A stretch of 64,000 bases of DNA from Pseudohongiella sp. O18 (GCF_021729085.1 NZ_JAJSAR010000001.1:1054001-1118000), one strand, 5' to 3'; positions 28,841 through 38,033 are shown, numbered from the stretch's first letter. A program made the numbers and translations. Notes: generated by a model from the letters alone, not told the origin.

Positions 28841-31309
28841 ATGTTGTCAGTTACGGAATCCGCGCGCCGCACTTGGCGCACGATTGGCTTGCTGGTTTGC
28901 TGGACGATGGCGGCAGGCCTTGGCTCGCTTGTTCATGCGCAGCCAGAGTGGGATGCAGAGACCAGCCAGACGCTGGATGGTGCAAGTTTCCACGAAGGTT
29001 ATTTCGATTATTACTACCAGCCCGCAACCGGGCGGCTGTTTCTGGTGGTTGATCGCCTTGATCAACAGTTCCTCTATGTGAACTCATTATCGACCGGTGT
29101 TGGCTCCAATGATATAGGCCTGGATCGCGGACAGATTGGCGACAGTCGTGTTGTACAGTTCGAGCAGCACGGCAATAAAGTTTTCCTGAAGCATATCAAT
29201 CTCGATTTCCGCGCCGGTTCCGATAGTTTCATGGAGCGACTGTCTGTTCAGGAGGCTTTTGCCGAATCGATTCTGGCTGGCTTTGAAGTGGTAGACAGTC
29301 AGGATGGCGTAGCCCTGATCGACATGACAGACTTTCTGCTCAGCGACGCGCACGGTGTGGTGACGACGCTGCAGAATTCGCAGCAGGGTAATTACAGTCT
29401 CGATAAAGCGCGCTCTGCCATTTATCTGGAGCGGACCAGAAACTTTCCATTGAATACCGAATTTGAAGCGCAACTGACGTTTGCAGGCAACTCGCCTGGC
29501 GCCTGGGTCCGCTCGGTAACACCAACGCCGCAGGCCATCACAGTCAGACAGCATCACTCGTTTGTGCAACTGCCTGACGATAATTACCAGCCGCGTGCTT
29601 TCCACCCTGCATCGGGATTCTGGTCGCGCGGATTTCAGGACTTTGCAGCACCAATTAACGAGGACATGACCCGTCGCTTCATACCACGACATCGTCTTCA
29701 GAAGCGCAATCCCGACGTGGCTGTCAGTGAGCCCGTGACACCGATTATTTATTATCTGGATCCTGGCGTACCCGAACCGGTACGCAGTGCATTGCTGGAT
29801 GGTGCACGCTGGTGGAATGCTGCCTTTGAGGCAATCGGTTATGTCGATGCGTTCCAGGTTGAGTTGCTGCCAGAAGATGCCGACCCCATGGACATTCGCT
29901 ACAACGTGATTCAGTGGGTGCACCGGTCCACGCGTGGCTGGTCCTATGGCTCCAGTGTTGTTGACCCCCGCACCGGCGAAATCATCAAAGGCAAGGTAAC
30001 GCTCGGCTCATTAAGAGTCCGGCAGGATTACCGGATCGCTCAGTCATTGGTTGGTCTGGCATCTGAAGGTTCTGATCAGGCCATTCAGGAACTTGCGCTG
30101 GCCAGGATTCGGCAATTGTCGGCACATGAAGTCGGCCATACGCTAGGCATCGCCCACAACTTTGCGGCCAGTGTTAATGATCGAGCCTCCGTCATGGACT
30201 ACCCGCATCCACTGCTGGATATCACTGATCAGGGCGTGCTCGACGCTCTGGAAGCTTATGATGTCGGTCTTGGTGCCTGGGATTTTCAGACTATAAAGTA
30301 TGGTTACTCGGAGTTCGCCAGCGAGGATCAGGAGGCGCAAGGTCTTGCTGCCATTCTGCAGGAGAACAAGGACGCCGGTCTGTTGTATATCACCGATCTT
30401 GACAGCCGTGCCGCCGGTGGCGCGCATCCCCTGTCGCATATGTGGGACAACGGGGCCGATCCTGTAGCCGAACTGCAACACCTTCTGGATGTGCGCGGAT
30501 CTGCTCTGCAGCGCTTCAGCGCCGCCAACCTGAAACCCGGTCAGCCTTACGGTGAGCTGGAGGACATTCTTGTTCCCCTGTATCTGCTGCACCGTTATCA
30601 GGTTGAGGCAGTCCATCGGCTGGTGGGCGGCACTTACTACGAGTACTCAGTTTATGACGGGCAGGTCGCCGAATCAGAGCAGGTCATTCCGGTCGCGGCG
30701 GATATGCAGCAGCGTGCTCTGGATGCGTTGTTGCTGACCCTGACGCCAGAGCAATTAATGCTGCCACCCGAGATACTGGCGCTGATTCCTCCGCGGCCTC
30801 CAGGTTATGGCCGGACCCGCGAAAGTTTTCCACTGCGCACTGCGCTTGGCCTGGATTTCCTGAGCATCGCCGAGACGGCGGCGGACCACACGGTCAGCGG
30901 GATTCTGCAACCGCAGCGGCTGGCGCGAATCAACAATCTCAACATGCTGGACGACTCACTGCCCTCTGTACATGATGTGCTGACCCGTTTGCTGGAAGGT
31001 ACTCTCTATCAACAACGTCAGGCCGGGCAGTCTGGTGCCGTACAGCGGGCTGTGGATCACGTCGTCCTTTATCATCTGCTGTCTCTCGCAGCAGATGACC
31101 AGGTTGGCAATCAGGTCAAAGCAGCCATTCACCTGCAGCTGGAAACACTGGAAGAGTGGCTGGATGATGCGGTGGACCAATCCCGCGATCGCGACTGGCA
31201 GGCGCATTATCAATTGAGCCTGGATGCGATTGATAGCTGGCGTGACAGTGGTGGTGAGACTATGCTGCTGACCGCGCCGCTGGCGATGCCACCGGGCGCC
31301 CCGATATGA
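28841..31309 (+). CDS. Secreted zinc-dependent metalloprotease (DUF5117/DUF4953-type metzincin)
   Basis: 822 residues, signal peptide at the N-terminus (hydrophobic about 15-31, cut near VHAQP). The zinc site is H429-E430-x2-H433-x5-H439 (HEVGHTLGIAHNFAAS), the extended metzincin motif, followed by the Met-turn-like ASVMDYPHP. The first about 250 residues (EGYFDYYYQPATGRLFLVVDRL, LNSLSTGVGSNDIGLDRGQ) match the N-terminal domains seen in this large uncharacterised family. The substrate is unknown. An AAGGAG ribosome site precedes ATG 28841. Probably monocistronic. Confidence 0.9.
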   Translation: MLSVTESARRTWRTIGLLVCWTMAAGLGSLVHAQPEWDAETSQTLDGASFHEGYFDYYYQPATGRLFLVVDRLDQQFLYVNSLSTGVGSNDIGLDRGQIGDSRVVQFEQHGNKVFLKHINLDFRAGSDSFMERLSVQEAFAESILAGFEVVDSQDGVALIDMTDFLLSDAHGVVTTLQNSQQGNYSLDKARSAIYLERTRNFPLNTEFEAQLTFAGNSPGAWVRSVTPTPQAITVRQHHSFVQLPDDNYQPRAFHPASGFWSRGFQDFAAPINEDMTRRFIPRHRLQKRNPDVAVSEPVTPIIYYLDPGVPEPVRSALLDGARWWNAAFEAIGYVDAFQVELLPEDADPMDIRYNVIQWVHRSTRGWSYGSSVVDPRTGEIIKGKVTLGSLRVRQDYRIAQSLVGLASEGSDQAIQELALARIRQLSAHEVGHTLGIAHNFAASVNDRASVMDYPHPLLDITDQGVLDALEAYDVGLGAWDFQTIKYGYSEFASEDQEAQGLAAILQENKDAGLLYITDLDSRAAGGAHPLSHMWDNGADPVAELQHLLDVRGSALQRFSAANLKPGQPYGELEDILVPLYLLHRYQVEAVHRLVGGTYYEYSVYDGQVAESEQVIPVAADMQQRALDALLLTLTPEQLMLPPEILALIPPRPPGYGRTRESFPLRTALGLDFLSIAETAADHTVSGILQPQRLARINNLNMLDDSLPSVHDVLTRLLEGTLYQQRQAGQSGAVQRAVDHVVLYHLLSLAADDQVGNQVKAAIHLQLETLEEWLDDAVDQSRDRDWQAHYQLSLDAIDSWRDSGGETMLLTAPLAMPPGAPI

Positions 31310-31447
31310 GATAACATGGTGAGATCAGGTTTCCGACTTGAGAGAAAAGCCTGTGGTCCTGTCACAAGGTGGCTAAACAACTGAGCAACGTAAAACAACA
31401 ATGAATGTGTCAGTGTTTATTTAATAGCCAGACAGGAGGGTAGCAAG

Positions 31448-31834
31448 ATGAAAAAAATGGTCATCGCAATTATAGCGGCTTATGCCGTGTGGACAGTTAT
31501 CTGGCTGGTGGGCAATGCGACACTGTTTGCCGATGTGGCGGCGCAGTCTGCAGATGGCACACCGGTGACGGCAGTCGGCGTGCTGCTGGGAATTCTATTG
31601 CTGAGTATCATCTGTTCGCTGGCAGCCGGCGTGGTAGCCGCCCGCCTGGATCGTGCAAACGCGTTTCGGGCAGTGCTGATCACTGGCGTGCTGCTGGTGC
31701 TCACTGGGGTTGGTGTTCAGGCAAGTGTCTGGGCATTGATGCCAGTGTGGTATCACCTCAGTTTTTTGATTTTGATTGTGCCGGTTGCGCTTCTGGGTGC
31801 CCGGCTGGTAAGTGGCTCAAGTGCCGCCGAGTGA
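31448..31834 (+). CDS. Small integral membrane protein, unknown
   Basis: 128 residues with four hydrophobic helices (about 4-25, 42-65, 72-93, 98-118) and short loops. A strong AGGAGG ribosome site (about 31433) supports the start. No catalytic motif or family recognised. It ends 11 bp before the FAH-family gene and may be co-transcribed with it. Confidence 0.7.
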   Translation: MKKMVIAIIAAYAVWTVIWLVGNATLFADVAAQSADGTPVTAVGVLLGILLLSIICSLAAGVVAARLDRANAFRAVLITGVLLVLTGVGVQASVWALMPVWYHLSFLILIVPVALLGARLVSGSSAAE

Positions 31835-31845
31835 GAGAATAAAAA

Positions 31846-32529
31846 ATGAAAAATCTGTTTGACCTGACCCTGCCATCGATACCCATCGTTGATAGCGATA
31901 CCCGTTTCCCGGTGAATCGCGTTTTTTGCGTTGGTCGCAATTACGCCGACCATGCCCGGGAAATGGGCGCGGACCCAAGTCGTGAGGCGCCGTTCTTTTT
32001 CAGTAAACCTGCCTGTGCGGTCTGGACGCCTGATGGCGAAGTGCCTTATCCCCCGCGAACCCAGGACCTGCATCACGAGGGAGAGCTGGTGGTGGCGCTG
32101 CGGCAGGGTGGCAGCCGACTGTCATTACCACAGGCGCAGGCTGCCGTTTATGGTTATGCCGTCGGTGTCGATTTTACGCGACGTGATTTGCAGGCAGAGG
32201 CCAAATCAAAGGGCAGACCCTGGGATGTCGCCAAGGGATTCGACGCTTCTGGTCCAGTGTCGCCAATAACGCCTGTCAGCGACACGGGCTGGCTGGAAAA
32301 GGGGGCGATCCGGCTGTCTGTCAATGGTCAGCTGCGCCAGCAGGGCGACCTGGCAGACATGATCTGGAAAGTTGATGAAATCATTGTGGAACTGTCGACG
32401 CTGTTCACTCTGCAGCCCGGCGATCTTATTTTCACTGGAACACCCGCTGGTGTCAGCGCAGTGCTGCCTGGCGATCAGGTTGAAGTGACAATTGATGGGC
32501 TGCCTGAACTTTCGTTCAGGATGGTGTAG
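31846..32529 (+). CDS. Fumarylacetoacetate hydrolase (FAH) family protein
   Basis: 227 residues. Short FAH-fold enzyme resembling YcgM/FAHD1 (acylpyruvate hydrolase or oxaloacetate decarboxylase). Visible: FCVGRNYADHAREMG, the metal-binding HHEGELVVALR, YGYAVGVDFTRRDLQ, KGFDASGPVSP and the terminal GDLIFTGTPAGVSAV. The exact substrate is not determined by sequence. Its 3' end overlaps the convergent ruvX 3' end by 14 bp. Confidence 0.92.
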   Translation: MKNLFDLTLPSIPIVDSDTRFPVNRVFCVGRNYADHAREMGADPSREAPFFFSKPACAVWTPDGEVPYPPRTQDLHHEGELVVALRQGGSRLSLPQAQAAVYGYAVGVDFTRRDLQAEAKSKGRPWDVAKGFDASGPVSPITPVSDTGWLEKGAIRLSVNGQLRQQGDLADMIWKVDEIIVELSTLFTLQPGDLIFTGTPAGVSAVLPGDQVEVTIDGLPELSFRMV

Positions 32530-32968
32530 CGGGTGATACGGCTGGCAATCCGGCCAGCCAGCTCTCCACGATCAGGCGCGCGGCAATACTGTCGACGGCG
32601 TCGTCACGATTGCCTCGCAGTATTTCACCCCGTGCGACGAAGGATGTCAGCCGCTCGTCAATACCAAAGCAGGGTTTGTGCAACTGCCCTTCCAGGCGTT
32701 TGCCAAACTTGCGTGCCCGTAGCAGTAAATCACTCTCGGAATCATCCATGTTGTAGGGAAGTCCTACCACAAATACATCGGGCTGCCAGCGCGTGACCAA
32801 AGCCCGCAGCATGTCCCAGTCAGGGATACCATCGCGGGCGGGAATGATGGGCAGGGCCTGCGCAGTCCCCGTCAGTGACTGGCCGACAGCAGCGCCGATA
32901 CGTTTGGTGCCAAAATCAAAACCCAGGACTGTCAGGTGTTTCTGGACGCGAGAGGGGTAGCTGTTCAT
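32516..32968 (-). CDS. ruvX: Holliday junction resolvase-like RuvX (YqgF)
   Basis: 150 residues. RNase H-like fold nuclease linked to 16S rRNA pre-processing and junction resolution. The catalytic core reads VLGFDFGTKRIGAAVGQ, then VVGLPYNMDD, the FGIDERLTS segment and a C-terminal DDAVDSIAARLIVESWL. It is transcribed immediately downstream of yqgE (4 bp gap), the pairing conserved across gammaproteobacteria. Confidence 0.96.
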   Translation of the reverse strand: MNSYPSRVQKHLTVLGFDFGTKRIGAAVGQSLTGTAQALPIIPARDGIPDWDMLRALVTRWQPDVFVVGLPYNMDDSESDLLLRARKFGKRLEGQLHKPCFGIDERLTSFVARGEILRGNRDDAVDSIAARLIVESWLAGLPAVSPATPS

Positions 32969-32972
32969 TGCG

Positions 32973-33569
32973 TCAGGAATGTCCAGTCAGAGACGATAAT
33001 TGATTCAGGCTCACGCCCAGAATGCCGGCCGCTGCTTTGGCCATATTGTCAAAGTCTTCAGAGAACAGAATTTCAGGGTCGGCCGGCACCGTAAGCCAGG
33101 CATTGTCCGAGATTTCCTGCTCCAGTTGTCCGCTTTCCCAGCCCGCGCATCCCAGCGCGATCAGATAGCGGTCCGGTCCTTCACCGCGTGCGATGGCCTG
33201 CAGAATATCCTTGGACATCGAAAGGCTGACATCATCATTGACGCGCATGGTGTATTCCCACTCATCCGTCGTAGGGTGCACGATAAAGCCTTTGCTGCGT
33301 TCCACCGGGCCTCCGGCCATCACTTTTTTCTCGGACAGTCTGGCAACCATGTCATCGCTTACGGTTATCTTCAGCTCACTCATCAGGTCTGAAATAGGCA
33401 GTCGCGAGCAGCGGTTGATGACAACGCCCAGTGCGCCGTTATCGTCATGGCGCCACAGGTAGGTGACGGTACCATTAAAATTGGGGTCGCGCAGCTGAGG
33501 CATGGCGATCAGAAAATGGTGTTCAAGACTGGTGGCGTTTTCTTCGATTGCTTTGTGCATACTGCCCAT
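32973..33569 (-). CDS. yqgE: YqgE/AlgH family protein (UPF0301)
   Basis: 198 residues from the ATG at 33569 with AGGAG upstream; the open frame extends further into tonB, but that part is not YqgE-like. Family marks: HHFLIAMPQLRDPNFNGTVTYL, DDNGALGVVINR, VMAGGPVERSKGFIVHP and GCAGWESGQLEQEI. Molecular role unresolved; in Pseudomonas the homologue was named AlgH. Gene order gshB-tonB-yqgE-ruvX matches Pseudomonas. Confidence 0.95.
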   Translation of the reverse strand: MGSMHKAIEENATSLEHHFLIAMPQLRDPNFNGTVTYLWRHDDNGALGVVINRCSRLPISDLMSELKITVSDDMVARLSEKKVMAGGPVERSKGFIVHPTTDEWEYTMRVNDDVSLSMSKDILQAIARGEGPDRYLIALGCAGWESGQLEQEISDNAWLTVPADPEILFSEDFDNMAKAAAGILGVSLNQLSSLTGHS

Positions 33570-33585
33570 GAATACGTCTCCTGGT

Positions 33586-34434
33586 TCATTGACTGCTAAA
33601 AGCATTTCCGGGTCTGAATCGCCATGTGCGGATGATTTCCAGAATATCAACCTCGCCTCGCAACTCTTCTGGAAAAGGATCGAACGGCGCAGCCAGTTGC
33701 ACGATTTCCACCGCAGCCATGTCCAGCAGCTGATGGCCTGATCCCTGCAGTATGCGGATTTCCGCGACACTGCCGTTCGGGCGCAGCGCGACCATCATGC
33801 GCAGGCTGCCATAAATGTCATTCTGACGTGCTGCTTCAGGATAGTGCTGATTGCCGACCAGCTCAATGCGTTTGCGCCAGTTGTCGAGATACAGCGCATC
33901 ATGTCGCTGCTGCGTGGATGCCGAGGAAATGGTGTAGCGCCGGGGCCGGTTGGCATAGGCCTGCTGCTGATGATCAAGCTGGGCCTGCAGGCTGGCGATG
34001 GCCATGGCAATTTCTTCGGGAGATGAATCTTCGGAGATCAGTCGCGAGTCCTGTTCATCGCGCGCTTCCAGTTGCTGGCTCTGCTGCTGCTCAGCATCGG
34101 TACTTGTTACAACACGAACATCCTCGCGCCGCTGTGCGGCAGGCGCTGGCGTCGGGATGGGTTGTACCTGCTGTATCGACTCATCGTAGATGGGAGATTC
34201 AAAGGGTGTTGCCGGGGCCGCCGTATCTTCCAGCGAGCCGCTGCCCTGCTGATTCGCCTGCGCGATAAAGTCCGCCTGCTCCGGTGCCTGCTCACTTTGA
34301 AACTGCGCGAGGGTTATCTCGATGGCCGGTGTCGATGGTCGTTCGCTCAAAAAGCTGAAACCGACACCGGCGATCACGATGACGTGAAAACAGGCCGAGA
34401 TAAAGATCGTGAATCCGAAGCGTTCTTTTTCCAT
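33586..34434 (-). CDS. tonB: TonB-family energy transducer (TonB3-like)
   Basis: 282 residues. N-terminal cytoplasmic stub and one transmembrane helix (about 7-28, ISACFHVIVIAGVGFSFL), a Gln/Glu/Pro-containing periplasmic linker (about 45-165) with RRYTISSASTQQ, and a C-terminal TonB domain (about 185-275: HYPEAARQNDIYGSLRMMVAL, VEIVQLAAPFDPFP). The linker is less Pro/Lys-rich than in iron-uptake TonB. Position between gshB and yqgE matches P. aeruginosa tonB3, which is needed for twitching motility, so a role in type IV pili is likely but inferred. No exbB/exbD genes are nearby. Confidence 0.9.
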   Translation of the reverse strand: MEKERFGFTIFISACFHVIVIAGVGFSFLSERPSTPAIEITLAQFQSEQAPEQADFIAQANQQGSGSLEDTAAPATPFESPIYDESIQQVQPIPTPAPAAQRREDVRVVTSTDAEQQQSQQLEARDEQDSRLISEDSSPEEIAMAIASLQAQLDHQQQAYANRPRRYTISSASTQQRHDALYLDNWRKRIELVGNQHYPEAARQNDIYGSLRMMVALRPNGSVAEIRILQGSGHQLLDMAAVEIVQLAAPFDPFPEELRGEVDILEIIRTWRFRPGNAFSSQ

Positions 34435-34462
34435 ATCAAACTACAGCTGAACGTGGTCAGAA

Positions 34463-35416
34463 TCAGGCCTGGCCCAGACGTGCAGCGATGACGTCCATCA
34501 GGTCGCCTGCAATATCAAGGTCGTGTGCCGCGTTAATTTCGCGTACGCAGGTCGGGCTGGTGACATTGATTTCCGTCAGGTAATCACCAATCACATCCAG
34601 TCCCACAAACAGCAGTCCACGTGCCTTGATGCTGTCACGTACCTGTTCGCAGATCCAGCGGTCGCGATCTGACAGTGGCTGCGCGATGCCACTGCCGCCA
34701 GCTGCCAGGTTGCCACGGCTTTCGCCTATCGCAGGAACTCTGGCAAGCGCATAAGGCACAGGTTCGCCATCGATCAGCAGGATGCGCTTATCTCCTTTGA
34801 CGATTTCGGGTATGTAGCGCTGCGCCATGATCGGGCTGCGGCCGTGCTGGGTGAGCATTTCCAGAATCACACTGATATTGGTGTCGTCATTACGCACCCG
34901 AAAAATGGAGCTGCCGCCCATGCCATCCAGGGGTTTAAAAATCACATCACCGTGGGATTTGTGGAATGCCTTGAGCTTGTCGGCCCTGGCGCTGACCAGA
35001 AATGGAGGGCAGCATTGGGGGAACTGGGTAGCAAACATTTTTTCATTACAGTCGCGCAGAGCCTGCGGTTTGTTGACGATCAGCGTGCCAACTTGTTCTG
35101 CCCGCTCCAGCAGATAGGTAGAGTAGATATAGTTGCTGTCGAACGGCGGGTCTTTGCGCATCAGGATGACATTGAGCTCAGACAGCGGGCGCTCAACCGC
35201 TTCACCCATTTCGTACCATTTATTGGGGTCGTAGGCGACTGAAAGGGGGCGCATATGACCCATGGCAGTTTCGCCCTGCAGATACAGGTCGCCCTGTTCC
35301 ATGTAAAAAAGCTCCCAGCCGCGCTCCTGAGCGGCAACCAGCATGGCAAGACTGGTGTCCTTTTTGTAGCTAATCTGGCTGATGGGGTCCATCACAATGC
35401 CCAGTTTGATCTGCAT
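34463..35416 (-). CDS. gshB: Glutathione synthetase
   Basis: 317 residues from the ATG at 35416 (E. coli 316); upstream open frame not used. ATP-grasp ligase that adds glycine to gamma-glutamylcysteine. It opens MQIKLGIVMDPISQISYKKD; further marks are GETAMGHMRPL, LMRKDPPFDSNYIYSTYLLE, the ATP-binding loop FKPLDGMGGSSIFRV, and the C-terminal INVTSPTCVREIN. It is divergent from the pilG-like gene (145 bp between starts), the same relation as gshB-pilG in Pseudomonas. Confidence 0.97.
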   Translation of the reverse strand: MQIKLGIVMDPISQISYKKDTSLAMLVAAQERGWELFYMEQGDLYLQGETAMGHMRPLSVAYDPNKWYEMGEAVERPLSELNVILMRKDPPFDSNYIYSTYLLERAEQVGTLIVNKPQALRDCNEKMFATQFPQCCPPFLVSARADKLKAFHKSHGDVIFKPLDGMGGSSIFRVRNDDTNISVILEMLTQHGRSPIMAQRYIPEIVKGDKRILLIDGEPVPYALARVPAIGESRGNLAAGGSGIAQPLSDRDRWICEQVRDSIKARGLLFVGLDVIGDYLTEINVTSPTCVREINAAHDLDIAGDLMDVIAARLGQA

Positions 35417-35560
35417 GACGCGAAAGTCTCCAGTGATAGTGCGATGGCCCATCATAACATGATTGCCTGACTGCCCCGCGTGGTGCTGCACACACTCTTT
35501 TTGTCTGCTAAAACATTGAGGAGAAGTGTCACGTACAGAAGCGCGATCAGGGAGGATCGG

Positions 35561-36016
35561 ATGAACCAGCAAAGCAGGGTGGCAGACGGGTATCAACAGC
35601 AACGGGAAGGGGCGCCGGCGCAGGCGGCTGAGCCTCTGAAGATACTGCTGGCCGAGTCAGCGGGTGCCACCCGCCAGCGCATGCAGCAGGTGCTGAGAGG
35701 CCACGATTATCATGTCACCTGTGTGGAGGATGGCTTTGAAGTGTTGTGTCGATTGCCAGAACTTCGGCCCGATATTCTGATGATGTCCTGTGCGCTGCCA
35801 CGTCTCAGTGGCGCGCAGGTGTGTACATTGCTACGCCAGTCACCCGACTTTTCGGGGCTGCGTATCGTGCTGCTGTCCGAGCAGCCAAATTTCCTGGATT
35901 CCGTCAATGCAGAGCGCGTGGCTGCGGATGGCTGCCTGCCCAAGCCGTTTCGCAGCAGTGAGCTGAGCGCTGTGCTGAGTGGATTGGCGGGCAGAGCAGA
36001 GGCGGCCGTACTGTAG
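35561..36016 (+). CDS. Degenerate PilG-like receiver protein
   Basis: 151 residues from ATG 35561 (GGGAGG about 7 nt upstream). After a Gln-rich leader (1-24) there is a single receiver domain resembling PilG of the twitching chemosensory system. The conserved Lys128 (LPKPF) is kept, but the phosphoacceptor Asp is Ser76 (PDILMMSCALPRLSG) and the acidic pocket is Ala-Glu (31-32) instead of Asp-Asp, so phosphorylation is unlikely. Position next to gshB-tonB matches pilG in Pseudomonas. Its TAG stop shares a base with the GTG start of the next gene. No pilI, pilJ or chpA-like genes follow. Confidence 0.8.
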   Translation: MNQQSRVADGYQQQREGAPAQAAEPLKILLAESAGATRQRMQQVLRGHDYHVTCVEDGFEVLCRLPELRPDILMMSCALPRLSGAQVCTLLRQSPDFSGLRIVLLSEQPNFLDSVNAERVAADGCLPKPFRSSELSAVLSGLAGRAEAAVL

Positions 36017-38022
36017 TGTCGCTGATACTGCTTATTGACGACAATCAGCATACGCGTTTGACCACCACCGAGTTGTTGCAGGCACAGGGTTGGGCGGTGG
36101 TCGCGGCAGATACCCTGCAGGCTGCCAGGCGACTGCTGGTTACTGCCGGACGCACGCCCCAGCTGCCCGATCTGTGCCTGGTAGAGCTGGTGCTTCGCAG
36201 GGGTAACGGCTTCACGGCAGGAGCCTTGCTCGCCAGGCACTGGCGAGACCGGATTAATGCCGTGCCAACGTTGCTGGTCAGTGATCGGCTGCAATCTGCG
36301 GATGTGGCCTGGGCGCGAGCGCGTGGCATGTACGGTGTTGTTTCCCGCTGTAGCGGGCCCCGGGGGATGGTCAGACAGATCAGCCAGTATCTGCAGGGAC
36401 AGCCCGAATCCAAGACCCACGACCTGGTTGCCGATACGCAAAAATGCGATGCTGAATCAGGGCCGGGTGGCGCTGATGATTGTGTCGCGGCACTGGCAAC
36501 GCTGATCCTTGCATCATTGCGGCAATTGCTGGCTCAGGCCATGCAGATACCACCCGAAAGAGACAAACCGATCGCAGAGTGGCGACAGGCGGCGATGACG
36601 TCATTGCAAGGGATCTGGCATTGCTGGTGTTTCCTGCCAAAAGCTGTCTCTTTCGGACAACAAGGGCGGGTGAATGAGCTGCACCTTGCCGACGCCAGAG
36701 CGCTTTGTGGCATGGTGCTAGAGGCAGTTGAAACACTGGCCTCGTTTGTTAATTGTCGCCAGTCCTGTGACTGGATGGGTCCACGGCAACGTTGCAAGGC
36801 AGCACTGGCGGAGCAGCTGGAGCTCTGTCGCGAAAGGAACAACGACGGTCAGCAAAACGCTTCACTGACTCACGCGGCGCGGGCCGCACTTGGCTTGCAC
36901 GCAGTGGGAGTGGCCAATACTCGAGGCTGGCTGCTGCAGGTACTGAAAATGCTCTACTTTCCCAACGTAAGGAGTGCGTCCACCTGGCAAAGATTGTCAG
37001 CCGCACTTCAGACAACTGGCATATTTGCGCCGCTTGACGGGGCAGTGCAGGACTCCGCGGATCTTCTTTCCTCTGCGGATATTGCAGAGCGACTGCAGCA
37101 ACATGTGTCCAGCATGCTGACAGAGTCCCGGGCGCAGCTACCTGCCCGGGCTGAGCAGGCCGAATTCTGGTACAAATTGTCCGCGCTGATGAGAATGCAG
37201 GAAAGACAGCCCGTGCTTTTGATTGTGATGGCAGACAGCTGGTACCGACAAACAGCGCTCACCCGACATACGATGAAATCTGGCTTTACTGACTCATTAC
37301 GCTGCTTTCAGTCACTGCTTGATCCCGGCTTATCCGAGATTGAGAAAATTGACCAGGCTTTGACTGTCGTCAGGCGTAGCCTCGCCAGTACAGGCGCTGA
37401 GCTCGCCCTGAGCCAGAGCGAGCAGCTGGAACTTGCATCGAACCTGTACTGGCTACCGCATTCCCGGGATTGGGCGGCAGGCTTGAGTGCGGAGCAGGCG
37501 GACCTGGATCTGTTTGTCGAAGAACTGGGGCGTGAGCTTAACACCGTCTGCGAGGCGGCTGCCCGACTTGAGATTGCTCCACTGGGGTCGTTAAGTCTTG
37601 TGTTATTACAATTCTACCGGGCAATCCAGTTGCAGCCTGCTCTGTTAAATCAGACGACTATTCGCCGTCCGCTGATCATTGCCCAGCATCAACTGTGCAA
37701 AATGCTGGATCGGGTCGCCGCGTGGCAACAGGCCGATCCCGTTGGTCGTCTGGTGGAGCGTCTCTATCGTCTTCTGGAGCCGGGCGCAACAGATTCGATC
37801 AATCCGTGTGCATCTGGCGGGCAATCGGCGACGTATTCAGTGCACGAGTCTGAACCCCGGGCGGCGCAGGGCTGGGCCGAGTTGGACGCAGGCAATCAGC
37901 GCCTGTGGCGATTGTTGAACAGCTCTGCCGACTCAGCCGGCCTGAAGCCTGTTTTGCTGGAACTGCTGAAAATGCAGCGCGACACAATCAAGCGCCATCT
38001 TGCCTATCAGCCGCCCGGCTAA
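36016..38022 (+). CDS. Receiver-like protein with a large unrecognised helical C-terminal domain
   Basis: 668 residues from a GTG overlapping the previous stop (TAGTG). Residues 1-125 are a receiver domain with the acidic pair Asp8-Asp9 (LLIDDNQHTR) intact, but the phosphoacceptor is Glu57 (PDLCLVELVL), a potential permanent mimic of phosphorylation, and the usual KP motif is lost (VVSRCSGP). After a polar linker (about 128-150) come about 510 residues, mostly predicted helix, rich in Leu/Ala/Gln, with WHCWCF and RQPVLLIVMADSWYRQ segments; I do not recognise the fold. No kinase or output-DNA motif is visible. It sits where pilH would be in Pseudomonas. Confidence 0.72.
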   Translation: MSLILLIDDNQHTRLTTTELLQAQGWAVVAADTLQAARRLLVTAGRTPQLPDLCLVELVLRRGNGFTAGALLARHWRDRINAVPTLLVSDRLQSADVAWARARGMYGVVSRCSGPRGMVRQISQYLQGQPESKTHDLVADTQKCDAESGPGGADDCVAALATLILASLRQLLAQAMQIPPERDKPIAEWRQAAMTSLQGIWHCWCFLPKAVSFGQQGRVNELHLADARALCGMVLEAVETLASFVNCRQSCDWMGPRQRCKAALAEQLELCRERNNDGQQNASLTHAARAALGLHAVGVANTRGWLLQVLKMLYFPNVRSASTWQRLSAALQTTGIFAPLDGAVQDSADLLSSADIAERLQQHVSSMLTESRAQLPARAEQAEFWYKLSALMRMQERQPVLLIVMADSWYRQTALTRHTMKSGFTDSLRCFQSLLDPGLSEIEKIDQALTVVRRSLASTGAELALSQSEQLELASNLYWLPHSRDWAAGLSAEQADLDLFVEELGRELNTVCEAAARLEIAPLGSLSLVLLQFYRAIQLQPALLNQTTIRRPLIIAQHQLCKMLDRVAAWQQADPVGRLVERLYRLLEPGATDSINPCASGGQSATYSVHESEPRAAQGWAELDAGNQRLWRLLNSSADSAGLKPVLLELLKMQRDTIKRHLAYQPPG

Positions 38023-38027
38023 GTGGC

Positions 38028-38033
38028 TATAAT
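38028..38033 (+). promoter_or_regulatory. Possible -10 element upstream of the glycan cluster
   Basis: A consensus TATAAT hexamer lies 6 bp after the stop of the receiver-like gene and 80 bp before the next start; the -35 (around 38005) is poor. Confidence 0.35.

Noticed and set aside
29087-29923. Long minus-strand open frame (278 codons) opposite the metalloprotease
   Set aside because: Antisense of a well-supported gene with a zinc motif; the translation is Cys/His-rich shadow sequence with no family features or ribosome site.
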